The notes: generated from the letters alone by a model not told the origin. DNA of 64,000 nucleotides from Bacteroidota bacterium (GCA_002746305.1 NVWV01000003.1:77999-141998); one strand, 5' to 3'; shown: positions 46,531-55,815, numbered from the stretch's first letter. Numbers and translations are program-made.

Positions 46531-46920
46531 ATGGAAGAAAAAGGATTATTTCAGTATTTCACTGAAGCTTACACAAAAAACTACGCGAATTTTGAAGGAA
46601 GAGCGAGAAGAAAAGAGTATTGGGGATTCGCGCTATTCTTTATGATCATTTACTTTGGACTAGGTATGGTAATGGCTGCCACAGAAATGTCTATGGTTGG
46701 AATTCTAATTGGGATTTTCATCCTAGGATCTATTATTCCAATAATAGCGGTGACATGTCGCAGAATGCACGATACTGGCAAAAGTGGATGGTATCAACTG
46801 ATTCCTTTCTATAGCTTTATTCTTGCTGTTACCGGAGGTGACAACGGATCAAACGAATACGGCAATGACCCTAAAAATCCAGATTCTGGAAATGAGGTTG
46901 AAGAAATAGGAACAGAATAA
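46531..46920 (+). CDS. DUF805 membrane protein 1
   Basis: 129 residues. The family opening is FTEAYTKNYANFEGRARRKE YWGF-like (positively charged ARRKEYW before the first helix), then helices GLGMVMAATEMSMVG and GILIGIFILGSIIPIIAV, the CRRMHDTGKSGW signature, and the C-terminal NEYGNDPKNP. It ends VEEIGTE. DUF805 proteins are small inner-membrane proteins of unknown role. It is the first of three closely spaced copies, each followed by similar tails. Confidence 0.88.
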   Translation: MEEKGLFQYFTEAYTKNYANFEGRARRKEYWGFALFFMIIYFGLGMVMAATEMSMVGILIGIFILGSIIPIIAVTCRRMHDTGKSGWYQLIPFYSFILAVTGGDNGSNEYGNDPKNPDSGNEVEEIGTE

Positions 46921-46947
46921 AATTATATAAAGCTCCTTTTTTATGCT

Positions 46948-47493
46948 ATGAAAAACAAAAACATATTCGAACATTTTTGGGATTGTATCACTACCAATTA
47001 TGCTACTTTTAACGGTCGAGCAAGACGAAAGGAGTATTGGAGCTTTGTACTTGTCAACTTTTTAGTTGGCATTGTTATTGGAACTTTTGACTTTATTTTA
47101 ACCGATTTAGCAATGAATCATTCAAGTATTATATCACTTGGTATGCTCACGACCCTTGGACTTTTCATTCCTAATTTAGCTGTATCTATAAGAAGGTTTC
47201 ATGACACCAATAAAAACGGAGCTATTCCATTAGTATTTAGCCTCTTTTCGCTGGTTTATTACATCCTATTTTTCTTAGTAAGCTCAAGACAAATAGACAC
47301 GAGATTGCTTGAAAACATGGATTGGGATCTTATGCTTCCGGTTTCTATAGTCCTTGGTCTAACCCTATTTGGATTTGCTATCTACCTATTAATCATCTAT
47401 TTTACAGATGGTACTAAAGGACCAAATAAATATGGTCTAAGTCCAAAATATCCAAATCCGGAAACAGAACTAGAACAAATAGGAACAGAATAA
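46948..47493 (+). CDS. DUF805 membrane protein 2
   Basis: 181 residues. It opens MKNKNIFEHFWDCITTNYAT with RARRKEYWSF, has SIRRFHDTNKNGA, and closes NKYGLSPKYPNPETELEQ then IGTE. It has about four helices and is longer than copies 1 and 3 because of an extra hydrophobic pair (VLGLTLFGFAIYLLIIYF). The next copy starts 2 bp after its stop. The 35 bp covering its leader and first codons are duplicated at 47940-47974. Confidence 0.87.
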   Translation: MKNKNIFEHFWDCITTNYATFNGRARRKEYWSFVLVNFLVGIVIGTFDFILTDLAMNHSSIISLGMLTTLGLFIPNLAVSIRRFHDTNKNGAIPLVFSLFSLVYYILFFLVSSRQIDTRLLENMDWDLMLPVSIVLGLTLFGFAIYLLIIYFTDGTKGPNKYGLSPKYPNPETELEQIGTE

Positions 47494-47495
47494 TA

Positions 47496-47906
47496 ATGCA
47501 GGAAAACAAAAATATACTTCAGTACTTTATTGAAGGGTTTACTAAAAACTATGTCAATTTCAAAGGCAGGGCACGCAGAAAGGAATATTGGGGATTTACA
47601 CTATTCTCCATTCTTTCTTTTATCCTAGTTATGAGTGTCGCCGATTATGCTCCTGAAAACATTGGCCATATTATACGTCTAAGCATGTTAGCTTTTTTTC
47701 TTCCAGGGTTGGCCGTAGCAAATCGAAGAATGCATGATATAGGTAAGAGCGGCACCACAGTATTGGTATACTTTATTCCTGTAATAGGGGTGATTTGGCT
47801 TCTGGTTTTGCTGACTACATCCAGCCAAAAACATGCAAACAAATACGGTCCCGACCCTAAAAATCCATCACCTGAAAGTGAGTTGGATTTAATAGGTACT
47901 GAATAA
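47496..47906 (+). CDS. DUF805 membrane protein 3
   Basis: 136 residues; MQENKNILQYFIEGFTKNYV then RARRKEYWGF, VANRRMHDIGKSG, NKYGPDPKNPSPESELDL and IGTE at the end. Starts 2 bp after the stop of copy 2, so these are co-translated. It is closest in layout to copy 1. Confidence 0.88.
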   Translation: MQENKNILQYFIEGFTKNYVNFKGRARRKEYWGFTLFSILSFILVMSVADYAPENIGHIIRLSMLAFFLPGLAVANRRMHDIGKSGTTVLVYFIPVIGVIWLLVLLTTSSQKHANKYGPDPKNPSPESELDLIGTE

Positions 47907-47921
47907 GATTTTCTAAAAATT

Positions 47922-47956
47922 AAAGGGAGCTTTATTTACATAAAGCTCCTTTTTTA
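47922..47956 (+). terminator. Rho-independent terminator of the DUF805 run
   Basis: AAAGGGAGCTTTAT and ATAAAGCTCCTTTTTT pair over about 13 bp with a TTAC loop and T-run. Its right arm is part of the 35-bp direct repeat shared with 46927-46961, where the left arm is missing. Confidence 0.85.
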
Positions 47957-47960
47957 TGCT

Positions 47961-47999
47961 ATGAAAAACAAAAATACCTCGAAAAATATTTGCACTTAA
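47961..47999 (+). pseudogene. Vestigial 5' end of a DUF805 gene
   Basis: The frame MKNKNTSKNICT then stop copies the first five codons and the leader of DUF805 gene 2 (35 identical bp, 46927-46961 and 47940-47974) and then decays. It is the footprint of a tandem duplication in the cluster, of which only the start remains. It abuts the stop of the opposite-strand gene at 48001. Confidence 0.75.
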
Positions 48000-48000
48000 A

Positions 48001-48873
48001 TTACTCCGTACCTATCGCTTCTATTCCCGAATCATCTCCTTCATGTAGCGTATAACGGTAGTATAATGCTGTCATGAACGAAGTACCCAAAGCCAATGAA
48101 AGTATATTGGTAAATAGATTGAATAAGAGACTTACAACCATACCTAGTGTACCTAACAGACCTGCTAATAACGAAACAACAAGAGAGGCGATAATACTAA
48201 TAATCCCCACCACAAATAATCCAAGAAGGATATAGGCTGCACGTCTAAAAGTAATAACATTCCAGCTATAACTAAATGCTTCTGAAAGGGACATTTCTCC
48301 CAACACTATTGCAGGTACTATTGCGGAAAATCTTAACAGAAATAGAATTAGTAATGGTATGAGTATAATTAAAAGAAAGAAGCTTATTAAAGAAGCTAAG
48401 ATTGCCATGATTGCAGCACTTACAAAATATATAAGTCCCACAGCCATAACAGATAAAATAATGTTTACAATATGCTTCCCTTTCACTTGAGACCATGCCA
48501 ACCCGAGTGTACTTCCATTTCCTTCTACTATATTCCCACTCATCTTCAATACCAGTGCATATACTGTTGATTGTAGACCAATTATTAAAATAAAAAAGGC
48601 AGTAAAACCTAGTACCATTTTAATAGGGTTTTGAGTTAAATTTCCCATCTTTTCCTTAATCAGAGCCTGATTGTCAATTGGATTTCCAGACATCAATTGG
48701 GATAAAAATTCAAAATCCCAACCAAGCATGGTTGAAAAAAGCAATAGCATGATCAGCATGCTTATGATAAACATAACAATACTGACTACGATCGTTGGTT
48801 TTATCATGTTTATTCCATGACTCCAAACTGCTTTTACAGCATCTCCTTTAAACATTTGTGTATTAGATTCCAT
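48001..48873 (-). CDS. Six-helix membrane protein with IGTE tail
   Basis: 290 residues with about six long hydrophobic segments (MIKPTIVVSIVMFIISMLIM, IVNIILSVMAVGLIYFVSAA, LIILIPLLILFLLRFSAIVP, YILLGLFVVGIISIIASLVV). Layout and the 'iv.ge.s..eAfsyswnvi' stretch resemble glycerophosphodiester phosphodiesterase-type membrane domains and similar DUF families, without catalytic residues. It ends GDDSGIEAIGTE, the same C-terminal peptide as the DUF805 proteins beside it, though the rest is unrelated. Confidence 0.75.
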   Translation of the reverse strand: MESNTQMFKGDAVKAVWSHGINMIKPTIVVSIVMFIISMLIMLLLFSTMLGWDFEFLSQLMSGNPIDNQALIKEKMGNLTQNPIKMVLGFTAFFILIIGLQSTVYALVLKMSGNIVEGNGSTLGLAWSQVKGKHIVNIILSVMAVGLIYFVSAAIMAILASLISFFLLIILIPLLILFLLRFSAIVPAIVLGEMSLSEAFSYSWNVITFRRAAYILLGLFVVGIISIIASLVVSLLAGLLGTLGMVVSLLFNLFTNILSLALGTSFMTALYYRYTLHEGDDSGIEAIGTE

Positions 48874-49036
48874 ATTTCAAATATATCTTGGCATTCACAC
48901 AATCCAACAAATTTGACAAATACAGACTTAAATTCGGTTTGGTTTAGGCCTTTTTACAATTGGAACTTAATTATATCTTGACTAAGTTTGTGTTATTAAC
49001 CATTCTAAAAAGCCTATTTACTCTGAATTAAAATTC

Positions 49037-49573
49037 ATGAAAAAGAGAAATATTCTTCAACACTATTGGAGTTCTGTAACCTCAGACTATTTCAACTTCA
49101 CAGGAAGAGCTAGAAGACTTGAATATTGGGGATTTTCCCTTATTAGTTTGTTAATAATCCTGGGTTTAGAAGCTTTGGACAATCAGTTTACCTTTTCTCT
49201 AAAACAAATGTTGGTCGATACTTATGAATACCATTGGTATGACCCATTCATGAGCCTATCTGGCATTTACGGTCTTTTGATTTTAATTCCTACTACGGCA
49301 GTAGGAATCCGAAGATTTCATGACATAGGAAAGTTTGGTTGGCTTATTATCGCTTTAAATCTCCATACGGTTATTAACTGGTTTCCAATATTCCCACTTG
49401 AAAATTTGTTTTCAAGTGAATTTGCATGGATAGGGATAGCGGCAGTACTTGTATCTGTAATTTGGTTGCTTGTAATGTTATTTACAGCAGGGGACAAAGG
49501 TCCAAACAAATATGGTCCAGACCCTAAAAATCCTGTACTTGGGGATGAACTAGATCAAATAGGTCAAGAATAG
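49037..49573 (+). CDS. DUF805 membrane protein 4
   Basis: 178 residues: MKKRNILQHYWSSVTSDYFN then RARRLEYWGFSL, VGIRRFHDIGKFG, KGPNKYGPDPKNPVLGDELD and QIGQE as tail. It is separated from copies 1-3 by the opposite-strand gene but clearly belongs to the same set. A TAAGTTTG box at 48983-48990 lies 46 nt upstream. Confidence 0.87.
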   Translation: MKKRNILQHYWSSVTSDYFNFTGRARRLEYWGFSLISLLIILGLEALDNQFTFSLKQMLVDTYEYHWYDPFMSLSGIYGLLILIPTTAVGIRRFHDIGKFGWLIIALNLHTVINWFPIFPLENLFSSEFAWIGIAAVLVSVIWLLVMLFTAGDKGPNKYGPDPKNPVLGDELDQIGQE

Positions 49574-49575
49574 TC

Positions 49576-50376
49576 CTACATATTTTGGGTGTAGTAATTA
49601 AAGTCCTTTAATACCCGTTCAATAAACACATTAGGATCGGATTCATTTTTTATATTCATGACTGTCTCTAATTTCACAACTAGCTTTCTAATTAGTTTGT
49701 AGTCATTCATTTTACGAGCACTCTCATATGTTTCTTTGATGATACGGGCATCATTATCAGACAATTTCAAAACTTGAGTATACAATGGTTTGTAGTCAGC
49801 ACTCAATTCCTTTAAAATGGTAATATTCATGCTGTGCTGTACTTTTGATTTAATCACTGATGTACCTGCCACAACATCTCCCAATCGTTGACCTCGTTTA
49901 CTCCGTGTAATTACAATAATACCTACTAATCCAATCGTATAAACAGAGAAAATTCGTGAAATAGCTCCTCCTGCTACTATTGAAATAATTAGGAAAAAGT
50001 AGATATCAACCATCCTGAAAATCCACCGTATGAAGAAATCTACAAAGGTGGGTTGGAATCCACTAATCTTGACCACCTTGGTTCCCACAGCATACTTACC
50101 CAATGTATATCCTCCACTAATCACTTCTGAAAAAAGTGTATAAAATAAAATAGGAAGTGAAAGCAAGGAAATCCATCCCCATGCAATTCTATCGGCATCG
50201 GCTTTAAAAGTTCCTCCCAAATCAATGTCAAACCAAGACATTACCCAAGATATAAATATAATGTACAGAAATATTACTCCGAAATCTATGGCAAAAGCAA
50301 ATATCCTTTTAGCAAGAGAATCAGTATCTAGATTCAATTTTGTGTTAAAAGTTGTTTTTACGATTAGATTTGCCAT
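49576..50376 (-). CDS. RDD family membrane protein
   Basis: 267 residues from ATG 50376 (MANLIVKTTFNTKLNLDTDS); an earlier start adds 33 unconserved residues. RDD signature: LAKRIFAFAIDFGVIFLYII, then YTLGKYAVGTKVVKISGFQP, FFIRWIFRMVDIYF and RGQRLGDVVAGTSVI. A helical extension of ~65 residues follows the three-helix domain. RDD proteins are often encoded with SpoIIM, DUF58 and MoxR genes as here. It is divergent from the SpoIIM gene with 15 bp between starts, so transcription control is shared. Confidence 0.88.
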   Translation of the reverse strand: MANLIVKTTFNTKLNLDTDSLAKRIFAFAIDFGVIFLYIIFISWVMSWFDIDLGGTFKADADRIAWGWISLLSLPILFYTLFSEVISGGYTLGKYAVGTKVVKISGFQPTFVDFFIRWIFRMVDIYFFLIISIVAGGAISRIFSVYTIGLVGIIVITRSKRGQRLGDVVAGTSVIKSKVQHSMNITILKELSADYKPLYTQVLKLSDNDARIIKETYESARKMNDYKLIRKLVVKLETVMNIKNESDPNVFIERVLKDFNYYTQNM

Positions 50377-50391
50377 AGTTGAATACTCTTT

Positions 50392-51396
50392 ATGAGAGAA
50401 GTTTCTTTTATAAAACAAAATAAAGCTAATTGGCTCGAGTTTGAAAATTATCTTTATTACAATAAGCCTGTACAACCTGACAGGCTTTCTGAGCTATTTG
50501 TACAATTAAACAATGATCTTGCTTATGCACAGACCTATTATCCCAAAAGTAAAGTCAATGTATACCTCAACTCTCTTACATCCAATGCATATCTAAAAGT
50601 TGTAAAACCGAAGACCGCTTATGGTTCTATCATAGAGTTTTGGCGTACGGATGTCCCTCGAGTAACCTATAAGCATAGAAAGTACATCTACTTTGCTTTC
50701 ACCGTTTTTCTTGTCATATTTGGTATTGGAGTAATTTCATCCTTGTATGATGAAACCTTTATTCGTTCCATTCTTGGAGATCACTATGTGGACACGACCA
50801 TGGAGAATATAGCCAACGGTGACCCTGCTGCAATCTACACCAATCAAACACAAATGGGTGACATTGGAAGCTTTCTTGGTATTACCATTAATAATATTAG
50901 AGTTGGCTTACTCCTTTATATTAGCGGAATAACTTTAGGCATAGGGACTTTAAAAATTTTATTTTCCAACTCCATAATGTTAGGCTCATTCCTTACCATG
51001 TTTTACAAATCAGGTGTACTGGTTAAGTCTATGTCGGCCATTTGGATTCATGGTGCCATGGAGATTTTTGGAATGGTAATAGAAGCTGGTGCTGGTTTGT
51101 TACTAGGACTTGGCTGGTTATTCCCCGGTTCTTTAACCCGAAAGGAAGCATTCATCGTTACCGGGAAAGAATCCCTAATGATATTATTAAGTACAATCCC
51201 ATTTACAATAGCCGCAGGCTTATTGGAAGGCTTTGTTACTCAACTTTATAACGACATGCCATTTTGGTTGGCTCTATTCATCATCCTATTTACATTGGGT
51301 GTTATTTCGTATTACTACCTCATTTACCCTGTTGTACTTTATAAAAATAGAGGTGAAACTTTTGACAGTACATTCCTAAAATATGAGGAAGAGTAA
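50392..51396 (+). CDS. SpoIIM-like (DUF95) membrane protein
   Basis: 334 residues. Soluble helical N-terminal region (1-95), then six or so helices with NNIRVGLLLYISGITLGIGT, IWIHGAMEIFGMVIEAGAGL and a LGLGWLFPGSLTRKEAF loop, the typical 'stage II sporulation protein M' pattern in non-sporulators. First gene of a six-gene plus-strand run. Overlaps the next gene by 14 bp. Confidence 0.9.
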   Translation: MREVSFIKQNKANWLEFENYLYYNKPVQPDRLSELFVQLNNDLAYAQTYYPKSKVNVYLNSLTSNAYLKVVKPKTAYGSIIEFWRTDVPRVTYKHRKYIYFAFTVFLVIFGIGVISSLYDETFIRSILGDHYVDTTMENIANGDPAAIYTNQTQMGDIGSFLGITINNIRVGLLLYISGITLGIGTLKILFSNSIMLGSFLTMFYKSGVLVKSMSAIWIHGAMEIFGMVIEAGAGLLLGLGWLFPGSLTRKEAFIVTGKESLMILLSTIPFTIAAGLLEGFVTQLYNDMPFWLALFIILFTLGVISYYYLIYPVVLYKNRGETFDSTFLKYEEE

Positions 51397-52255
51397 GTTA
51401 TTATTTACATATCTCTTTCTAAGTATCTGCATATTCGGTTATGGACAAACCGAGTACGAAGAGTATGAATTTGAAGAGGTAGACGGTAGCCTGGAAACAG
51501 AATACGAAACAGAAGAAATTGATGCTGCTATTGAATCTATAGAGATAGAGGAAAGCAAGAAGCATGACTACAATAATGACCTGGTTTACAGTACCTCTTC
51601 CAGCCCATATTTGAATGCTGACACTTCCCTTAAATCAAGATACAAAGATGATGCATATCTCTACGTAGACAGTGATTCTAAAAAGGGAAAAGAGGCTGAT
51701 AAGAAAAAAAATGAAAATGGCAAAGGCGATGTAAATCATGATAGATCATCTGGAAGGAGCCATGCTCCTGGGCCCGGTTTCGGAATACTTGCCACTATTA
51801 TTTTTTATTGCTTCCTCGCGTTAGCTATAGGTCTGATAATCTATTTAATATTTCAAGCGGTAGTCAATCTTAGAATCCAGAAAAAACCAAGACTCAAACG
51901 AGTAGATCCACATGTGGAAATAGAACACGACATTGAAAAAATAGAAGCGTTAGATCCCAATGATTTAAGACAACTAATAAAAAAGGCCAAAGAAGCTGGA
52001 AATTTCACCTTGGCTACACGATTCTATTTTTTACTCTATCTGGAACAGTTGGAAAACAAAAAGGCTATAAAATATCATCGAGATAAAACCAATGCAGATT
52101 ACTTGTCTGAGCTAAAGTCAGAAAATAATATTTCTCAATTTATTAAGCTTTCCTACCTATTTGAATATGTCTGGTACGGTAAAAAAGCTTTGGACCAAAC
52201 TTCGTTTGAAAACTTGGAGACTATTTTTCACCAACAGATTGCTACCACAGAATGA
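51383..52255 (+). CDS. DUF4129-type membrane protein with acidic ectodomain
   Basis: 290 residues. Signal peptide (LLFTYLFLSICIFGYG), then a Glu-rich region (YEEYEFEEVDGSLETEYETE) and Lys-rich spacer, one membrane helix (GFGILATIIFYCFLALAIGL) near 135-160, and a C-terminal helical domain with FTLATRFYFLLYLEQLENK and YLFEYVWYGKKAL, as in DUF4129. Its overlap with both neighbours (14 and 4 bp) shows tight coupling. DUF4129 members are otherwise mostly known as transglutaminase-associated domains; no transglutaminase is seen here. Confidence 0.75.
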   Translation: MRKSKLLFTYLFLSICIFGYGQTEYEEYEFEEVDGSLETEYETEEIDAAIESIEIEESKKHDYNNDLVYSTSSSPYLNADTSLKSRYKDDAYLYVDSDSKKGKEADKKKNENGKGDVNHDRSSGRSHAPGPGFGILATIIFYCFLALAIGLIIYLIFQAVVNLRIQKKPRLKRVDPHVEIEHDIEKIEALDPNDLRQLIKKAKEAGNFTLATRFYFLLYLEQLENKKAIKYHRDKTNADYLSELKSENNISQFIKLSYLFEYVWYGKKALDQTSFENLETIFHQQIATTE

Positions 52256-53439
52256 GAAAGTTCATCATCATATCACTTTCTCTGGTTATCCTTATGGGAT
52301 GCAATGACGTCAAAGTTTCAGATTGGACACCCTATTATGAGTCCCAGTATAAAACTCCTTATGGCACTAAAGTATTGGAAGAAGAACTTCAGAATCTATA
52401 TCCAGATGCATACATAGACGTTGTAAAAAATCGAACTCAAGAACACCTAGAAGAGTTTTACGGAGAAAATAGTACATGGATATACATCAACCCTCATTTT
52501 TATCCAGATGACGATTTGATGGATGATTTGATGGCTTACACTGAGTCTAACAATTCACTTTTCATTGCAACTAACGATAATTACAACTCTTGCCTGAGCT
52601 ATCTCGATGTTCAAACAACTTATGCTATTGGGAAGAAGTACGAACTAACCTTGGATTACTTGTATGGCGGCTCACAGTCTTATACAATTACCGATAGAGA
52701 GAATCGTTTCAATTATTTCTCATCAATTCCACCATATGCCCAAGTTCTTGGCACGATAGAAGTTGGAGATTCTACTCACCCCAATTTCATTGCTTTATCT
52801 AGGCCAAATGGGCAAAGTCAGATATTTCTACATGCAAATCCTGAACTATTCTCCAATTACCACCTCTTGAATAAGGAGGATGCTTTATATAGTCTAAATA
52901 CATTCTCTTATTTAAACCAAACATCCCAAATCATCTGGGATGGATACGGAACAGAAAGAAGGTATAGGTCAGAACCTAGTGAAGGCGATATTTCTGGATT
53001 ATTGAGATACATTAGAAAGAATAAATCACTACTTGCCGCATTTCTCCTTTTGACAAGTTGTATGGTTTTCTTTGTTTTATTTAACTACAAACGTGTTACT
53101 CGGAGAATACCTGTTCACATCCCTTTAGAGAATAACACCATAGCATTTATGCAAATGGTCGCAAACCTCTTTGTAAGCGAAGAGAATCACATTCATTTGG
53201 CTAAGTACAGAGTTAACTATTTACTTGACAAGCTAAAAGAGAAATACTATTTAGACATCTCGGAAATTGATGATAGCTTTAAGAAAAACTTAGCTATAAA
53301 AACTTCCTTAGACCCAAGTGAATTAGATCGATTTATTCTTACCATAAATAAGATTAAAAACACCAATTATCTCAATAAACAAAATTTCATAAAATTCAAT
53401 AAGACCGTGGAGTCTTACAGATCAAAACTAGCTTTATAA
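52252..53439 (+). CDS. DUF4350-type lipoprotein/membrane protein
   Basis: 395 residues. N-terminal lipoprotein signal with FIIISLSLVILMGC. A DUF4350-like Rossmann-type ectodomain (WTPYYESQYKTPYGTKVLEE, LPEFLYG-like region, 'NSLFIATN' strand) spans 25-240. One helix (LLAAFLLLTSCMVFFVLFNY) near 265-285 and a cytoplasmic helical tail follow. Members occur with MoxR/DUF58. A 4-bp overlap precedes it and 1 bp separates it from moxR. Confidence 0.75.
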   Translation: MRKFIIISLSLVILMGCNDVKVSDWTPYYESQYKTPYGTKVLEEELQNLYPDAYIDVVKNRTQEHLEEFYGENSTWIYINPHFYPDDDLMDDLMAYTESNNSLFIATNDNYNSCLSYLDVQTTYAIGKKYELTLDYLYGGSQSYTITDRENRFNYFSSIPPYAQVLGTIEVGDSTHPNFIALSRPNGQSQIFLHANPELFSNYHLLNKEDALYSLNTFSYLNQTSQIIWDGYGTERRYRSEPSEGDISGLLRYIRKNKSLLAAFLLLTSCMVFFVLFNYKRVTRRIPVHIPLENNTIAFMQMVANLFVSEENHIHLAKYRVNYLLDKLKEKYYLDISEIDDSFKKNLAIKTSLDPSELDRFILTINKIKNTNYLNKQNFIKFNKTVESYRSKLAL

Positions 53440-53440
53440 T

Positions 53441-54451
53441 ATGGATCCAATAGAAAATAACGAAGACCAAACACAAATTACACCTCAGTTTCAACCGAGA
53501 CTAGATTTAAGCAAAGTTACACAGGGGGTACACATGATTAAGACGGAGCTTAATAAGGTAATAGTTGGACAACGAGACTTAATAGATTCTCTTATTATTG
53601 CCATTCTGGCTGATGGGAATTGTCTAATTGAAGGGGTCCCCGGTATTGCTAAAACACTTTCCGCCAAACTAATTGCTCGGACAATGAGTGTGGGCTTTTC
53701 AAGAATTCAGTTTACTCCAGATTTGATGCCATCTGACATTCTAGGAACGTCTGTATTCAATCCCAAGAATACTGAGTTTGAGTTTAAAAGTGGACCTATC
53801 TTTTCTAATTTTATCCTGATTGATGAGATAAATAGAGCCCCTGCAAAAACACAGTCTGCACTTTTTGAAGTAATGGCTGAAAAACAAATAACCATTGATG
53901 GGACAACTTACCCCATGTCTCCTCCATTTATTGTATTTGCAACTCAAAATCCAATAGAGCAAGAAGGAACCTACAGACTACCAGAGGCTCAACTGGATAG
54001 ATTCCTATTCAAGATAAACATAGACTACCCAAATCTTGAAGATGAAATCACCATACTTAATAGACACAATGAAAGAAAGGGTAAGGATGAAACAGCTGAA
54101 GTAAAAGCTATCCTGAATGGGCAAGATATTCAATCTATGCAGCAAATAGTACAAAATGTAGAAGTAGAAAAATCCATCCAAGAGTATATCGCTAAAACCG
54201 TTTGCCAAACCCGAAATCACTCCATGTTATACCTTGGAGCTTCTCCGAGAGCTTCTATTTCAATACTCAATGCGTCCAAAGCCAAAGCTGCCATGAACGG
54301 CAGAGATTTTGTGATACCCGAAGATGTAAAATATGTTGCTCCTCTTGCTTTGAGACATAGAGTGGTTGTATCTCCAGAAAAGGAAATGGAAGGAGTTACT
54401 CCAGACTATATTATCAAAGAACTTATTGAAACCATAGAAGTACCAAGATAA
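53441..54451 (+). CDS. MoxR-family AAA+ ATPase
   Basis: 336 residues. Walker A EGVPGIAKT (about 64-72), Walker B FILIDEINRAPAKTQ, sensor 1 FVIFATQNPIEQEGT-like, and the sensor 2 helical part GASPRASISILNASKAKAAM. MoxR ATPases act as chaperones for partner proteins such as DUF58 and VWA proteins in envelope processes. It immediately precedes the DUF58 gene, the classic pair. Confidence 0.94.
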   Translation: MDPIENNEDQTQITPQFQPRLDLSKVTQGVHMIKTELNKVIVGQRDLIDSLIIAILADGNCLIEGVPGIAKTLSAKLIARTMSVGFSRIQFTPDLMPSDILGTSVFNPKNTEFEFKSGPIFSNFILIDEINRAPAKTQSALFEVMAEKQITIDGTTYPMSPPFIVFATQNPIEQEGTYRLPEAQLDRFLFKINIDYPNLEDEITILNRHNERKGKDETAEVKAILNGQDIQSMQQIVQNVEVEKSIQEYIAKTVCQTRNHSMLYLGASPRASISILNASKAKAAMNGRDFVIPEDVKYVAPLALRHRVVVSPEKEMEGVTPDYIIKELIETIEVPR

Positions 54452-54457
54452 TTTCCT

Positions 54458-55792
54458 TTGATTAAAAAGTTTTGGAATAGCATTTTTCTGAACCAGACGT
54501 TTTTTATCGCTCTGGGTATCATTGCAGTTGTATTTGTATTTGGGCATTTCTATCCTCTGTATAATATGGTTGCCCTTGGTCTGCTTGTGCTTTTTGTATT
54601 TGTAGTATTATTAGACCTCATCTTATTGTATAGAAAGAATGGAATAACGGCCAAACGGGAAGTAGGCTCTATACTATCCAACGGAGATGAGAATAATTGT
54701 TCGGTGCACATTACCAATGCATATGAGTACTTACTCTTTGCAACCATATATGAAGAGATCCCGCATCAACTTGCCTTGAGAGAACTCAAGTTTAAAACCA
54801 AGCTAAACCCTCAAAAGACTAAAATCATCCGGTATATTCTTCAACCCAAGGAAAGAGGTGAGTATGATTTTGGGGACATTATTATAATGGCTAGCTCACC
54901 ACTTCAATTGATTAAAAGAAGGTATGCTGCCGAAGCAAGTACTAAAGTATCTGTCTATCCATCATACATTCACCTCAATAGATATAGCCTCCAAAATTTT
55001 AAGTACTTCAGTAATGAAATAGGTATTAAGAAAACCAGAAAGCTAGGACATTCTACTGAGTTTGAACAAATAAAAGGCTATGTAAAGGGCGATGATATTC
55101 GGTATATGAATTGGAAAGCCAGTGCTAAAAAAGGCAGTCTAATGGTAAACCAGTACATCGACGAACGTGCTCAGCAAGTGTATTGCATAATTGATACAGG
55201 TAGAGCTATGCAAATGCCTTTTGAAGGACTTAGCCTATTGGATTACGCCATTAATAGCACTTTGGCTATGAGCCATGTTATTATTAAAAATCATGATCGA
55301 GCAGGTGTTCTTTACTTCAATAAAATAGTAGAAAAAATACTCCCTGCCGATAAGTCAATGGGGCATTTACCCAAAATACTGAACTTACTTTTCAATCTAA
55401 AAACTGTATTTCTAGAAAGTAATTTTGAAAAGCTATATGCCGATGTAAAGTTCAGAATTAGTCATCGGAGTTTGCTTCTGCTCTACACCAATTTTGAGGA
55501 TATGAACTCCTTAAAAAGACAGTTACCTTACTTGAAAGGATTGGCTAAGAACAATGTTTTGGTAGTCATCTTTTTTAAGAATAGTGAGATTGAAGATGTT
55601 ATAAAAAATAAGGCCACCAATGAAATTGATTATTACTATAAATCAGTTGCTGAGAAACTGTCCTTCCAAAAGAAACTCATGGTGAAAGAGCTAAGTAAAC
55701 ACGGAATACAAAGTGTACTGACTGACCCAAAAGACTTGACGATTAATACCATAGACAAATACCTTGAAGTGAAGGCTAGAGGTTTAATTTGA
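54458..55792 (+). CDS. DUF58 domain protein
   Basis: 444 residues, TTG start at 54458. Two N-terminal helices (QTFFIALGIIAVVFVFGHFY, GLLVLFVFVVLLDLIL), then a beta-rich region, the DUF58 signature KGYVKGDDIRYMNWKASAKK and a VWA-like domain with YCIIDTGRAMQM and LDYAINSTLAMSHVI (MIDAS only partly conserved). Partner of the MoxR ATPase; probably the membrane anchor of the complex. Confidence 0.92.
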   Translation: MIKKFWNSIFLNQTFFIALGIIAVVFVFGHFYPLYNMVALGLLVLFVFVVLLDLILLYRKNGITAKREVGSILSNGDENNCSVHITNAYEYLLFATIYEEIPHQLALRELKFKTKLNPQKTKIIRYILQPKERGEYDFGDIIIMASSPLQLIKRRYAAEASTKVSVYPSYIHLNRYSLQNFKYFSNEIGIKKTRKLGHSTEFEQIKGYVKGDDIRYMNWKASAKKGSLMVNQYIDERAQQVYCIIDTGRAMQMPFEGLSLLDYAINSTLAMSHVIIKNHDRAGVLYFNKIVEKILPADKSMGHLPKILNLLFNLKTVFLESNFEKLYADVKFRISHRSLLLLYTNFEDMNSLKRQLPYLKGLAKNNVLVVIFFKNSEIEDVIKNKATNEIDYYYKSVAEKLSFQKKLMVKELSKHGIQSVLTDPKDLTINTIDKYLEVKARGLI

Positions 55793-55815
55793 CCGAGAAT
55801 AAATACGGCTTCAGG

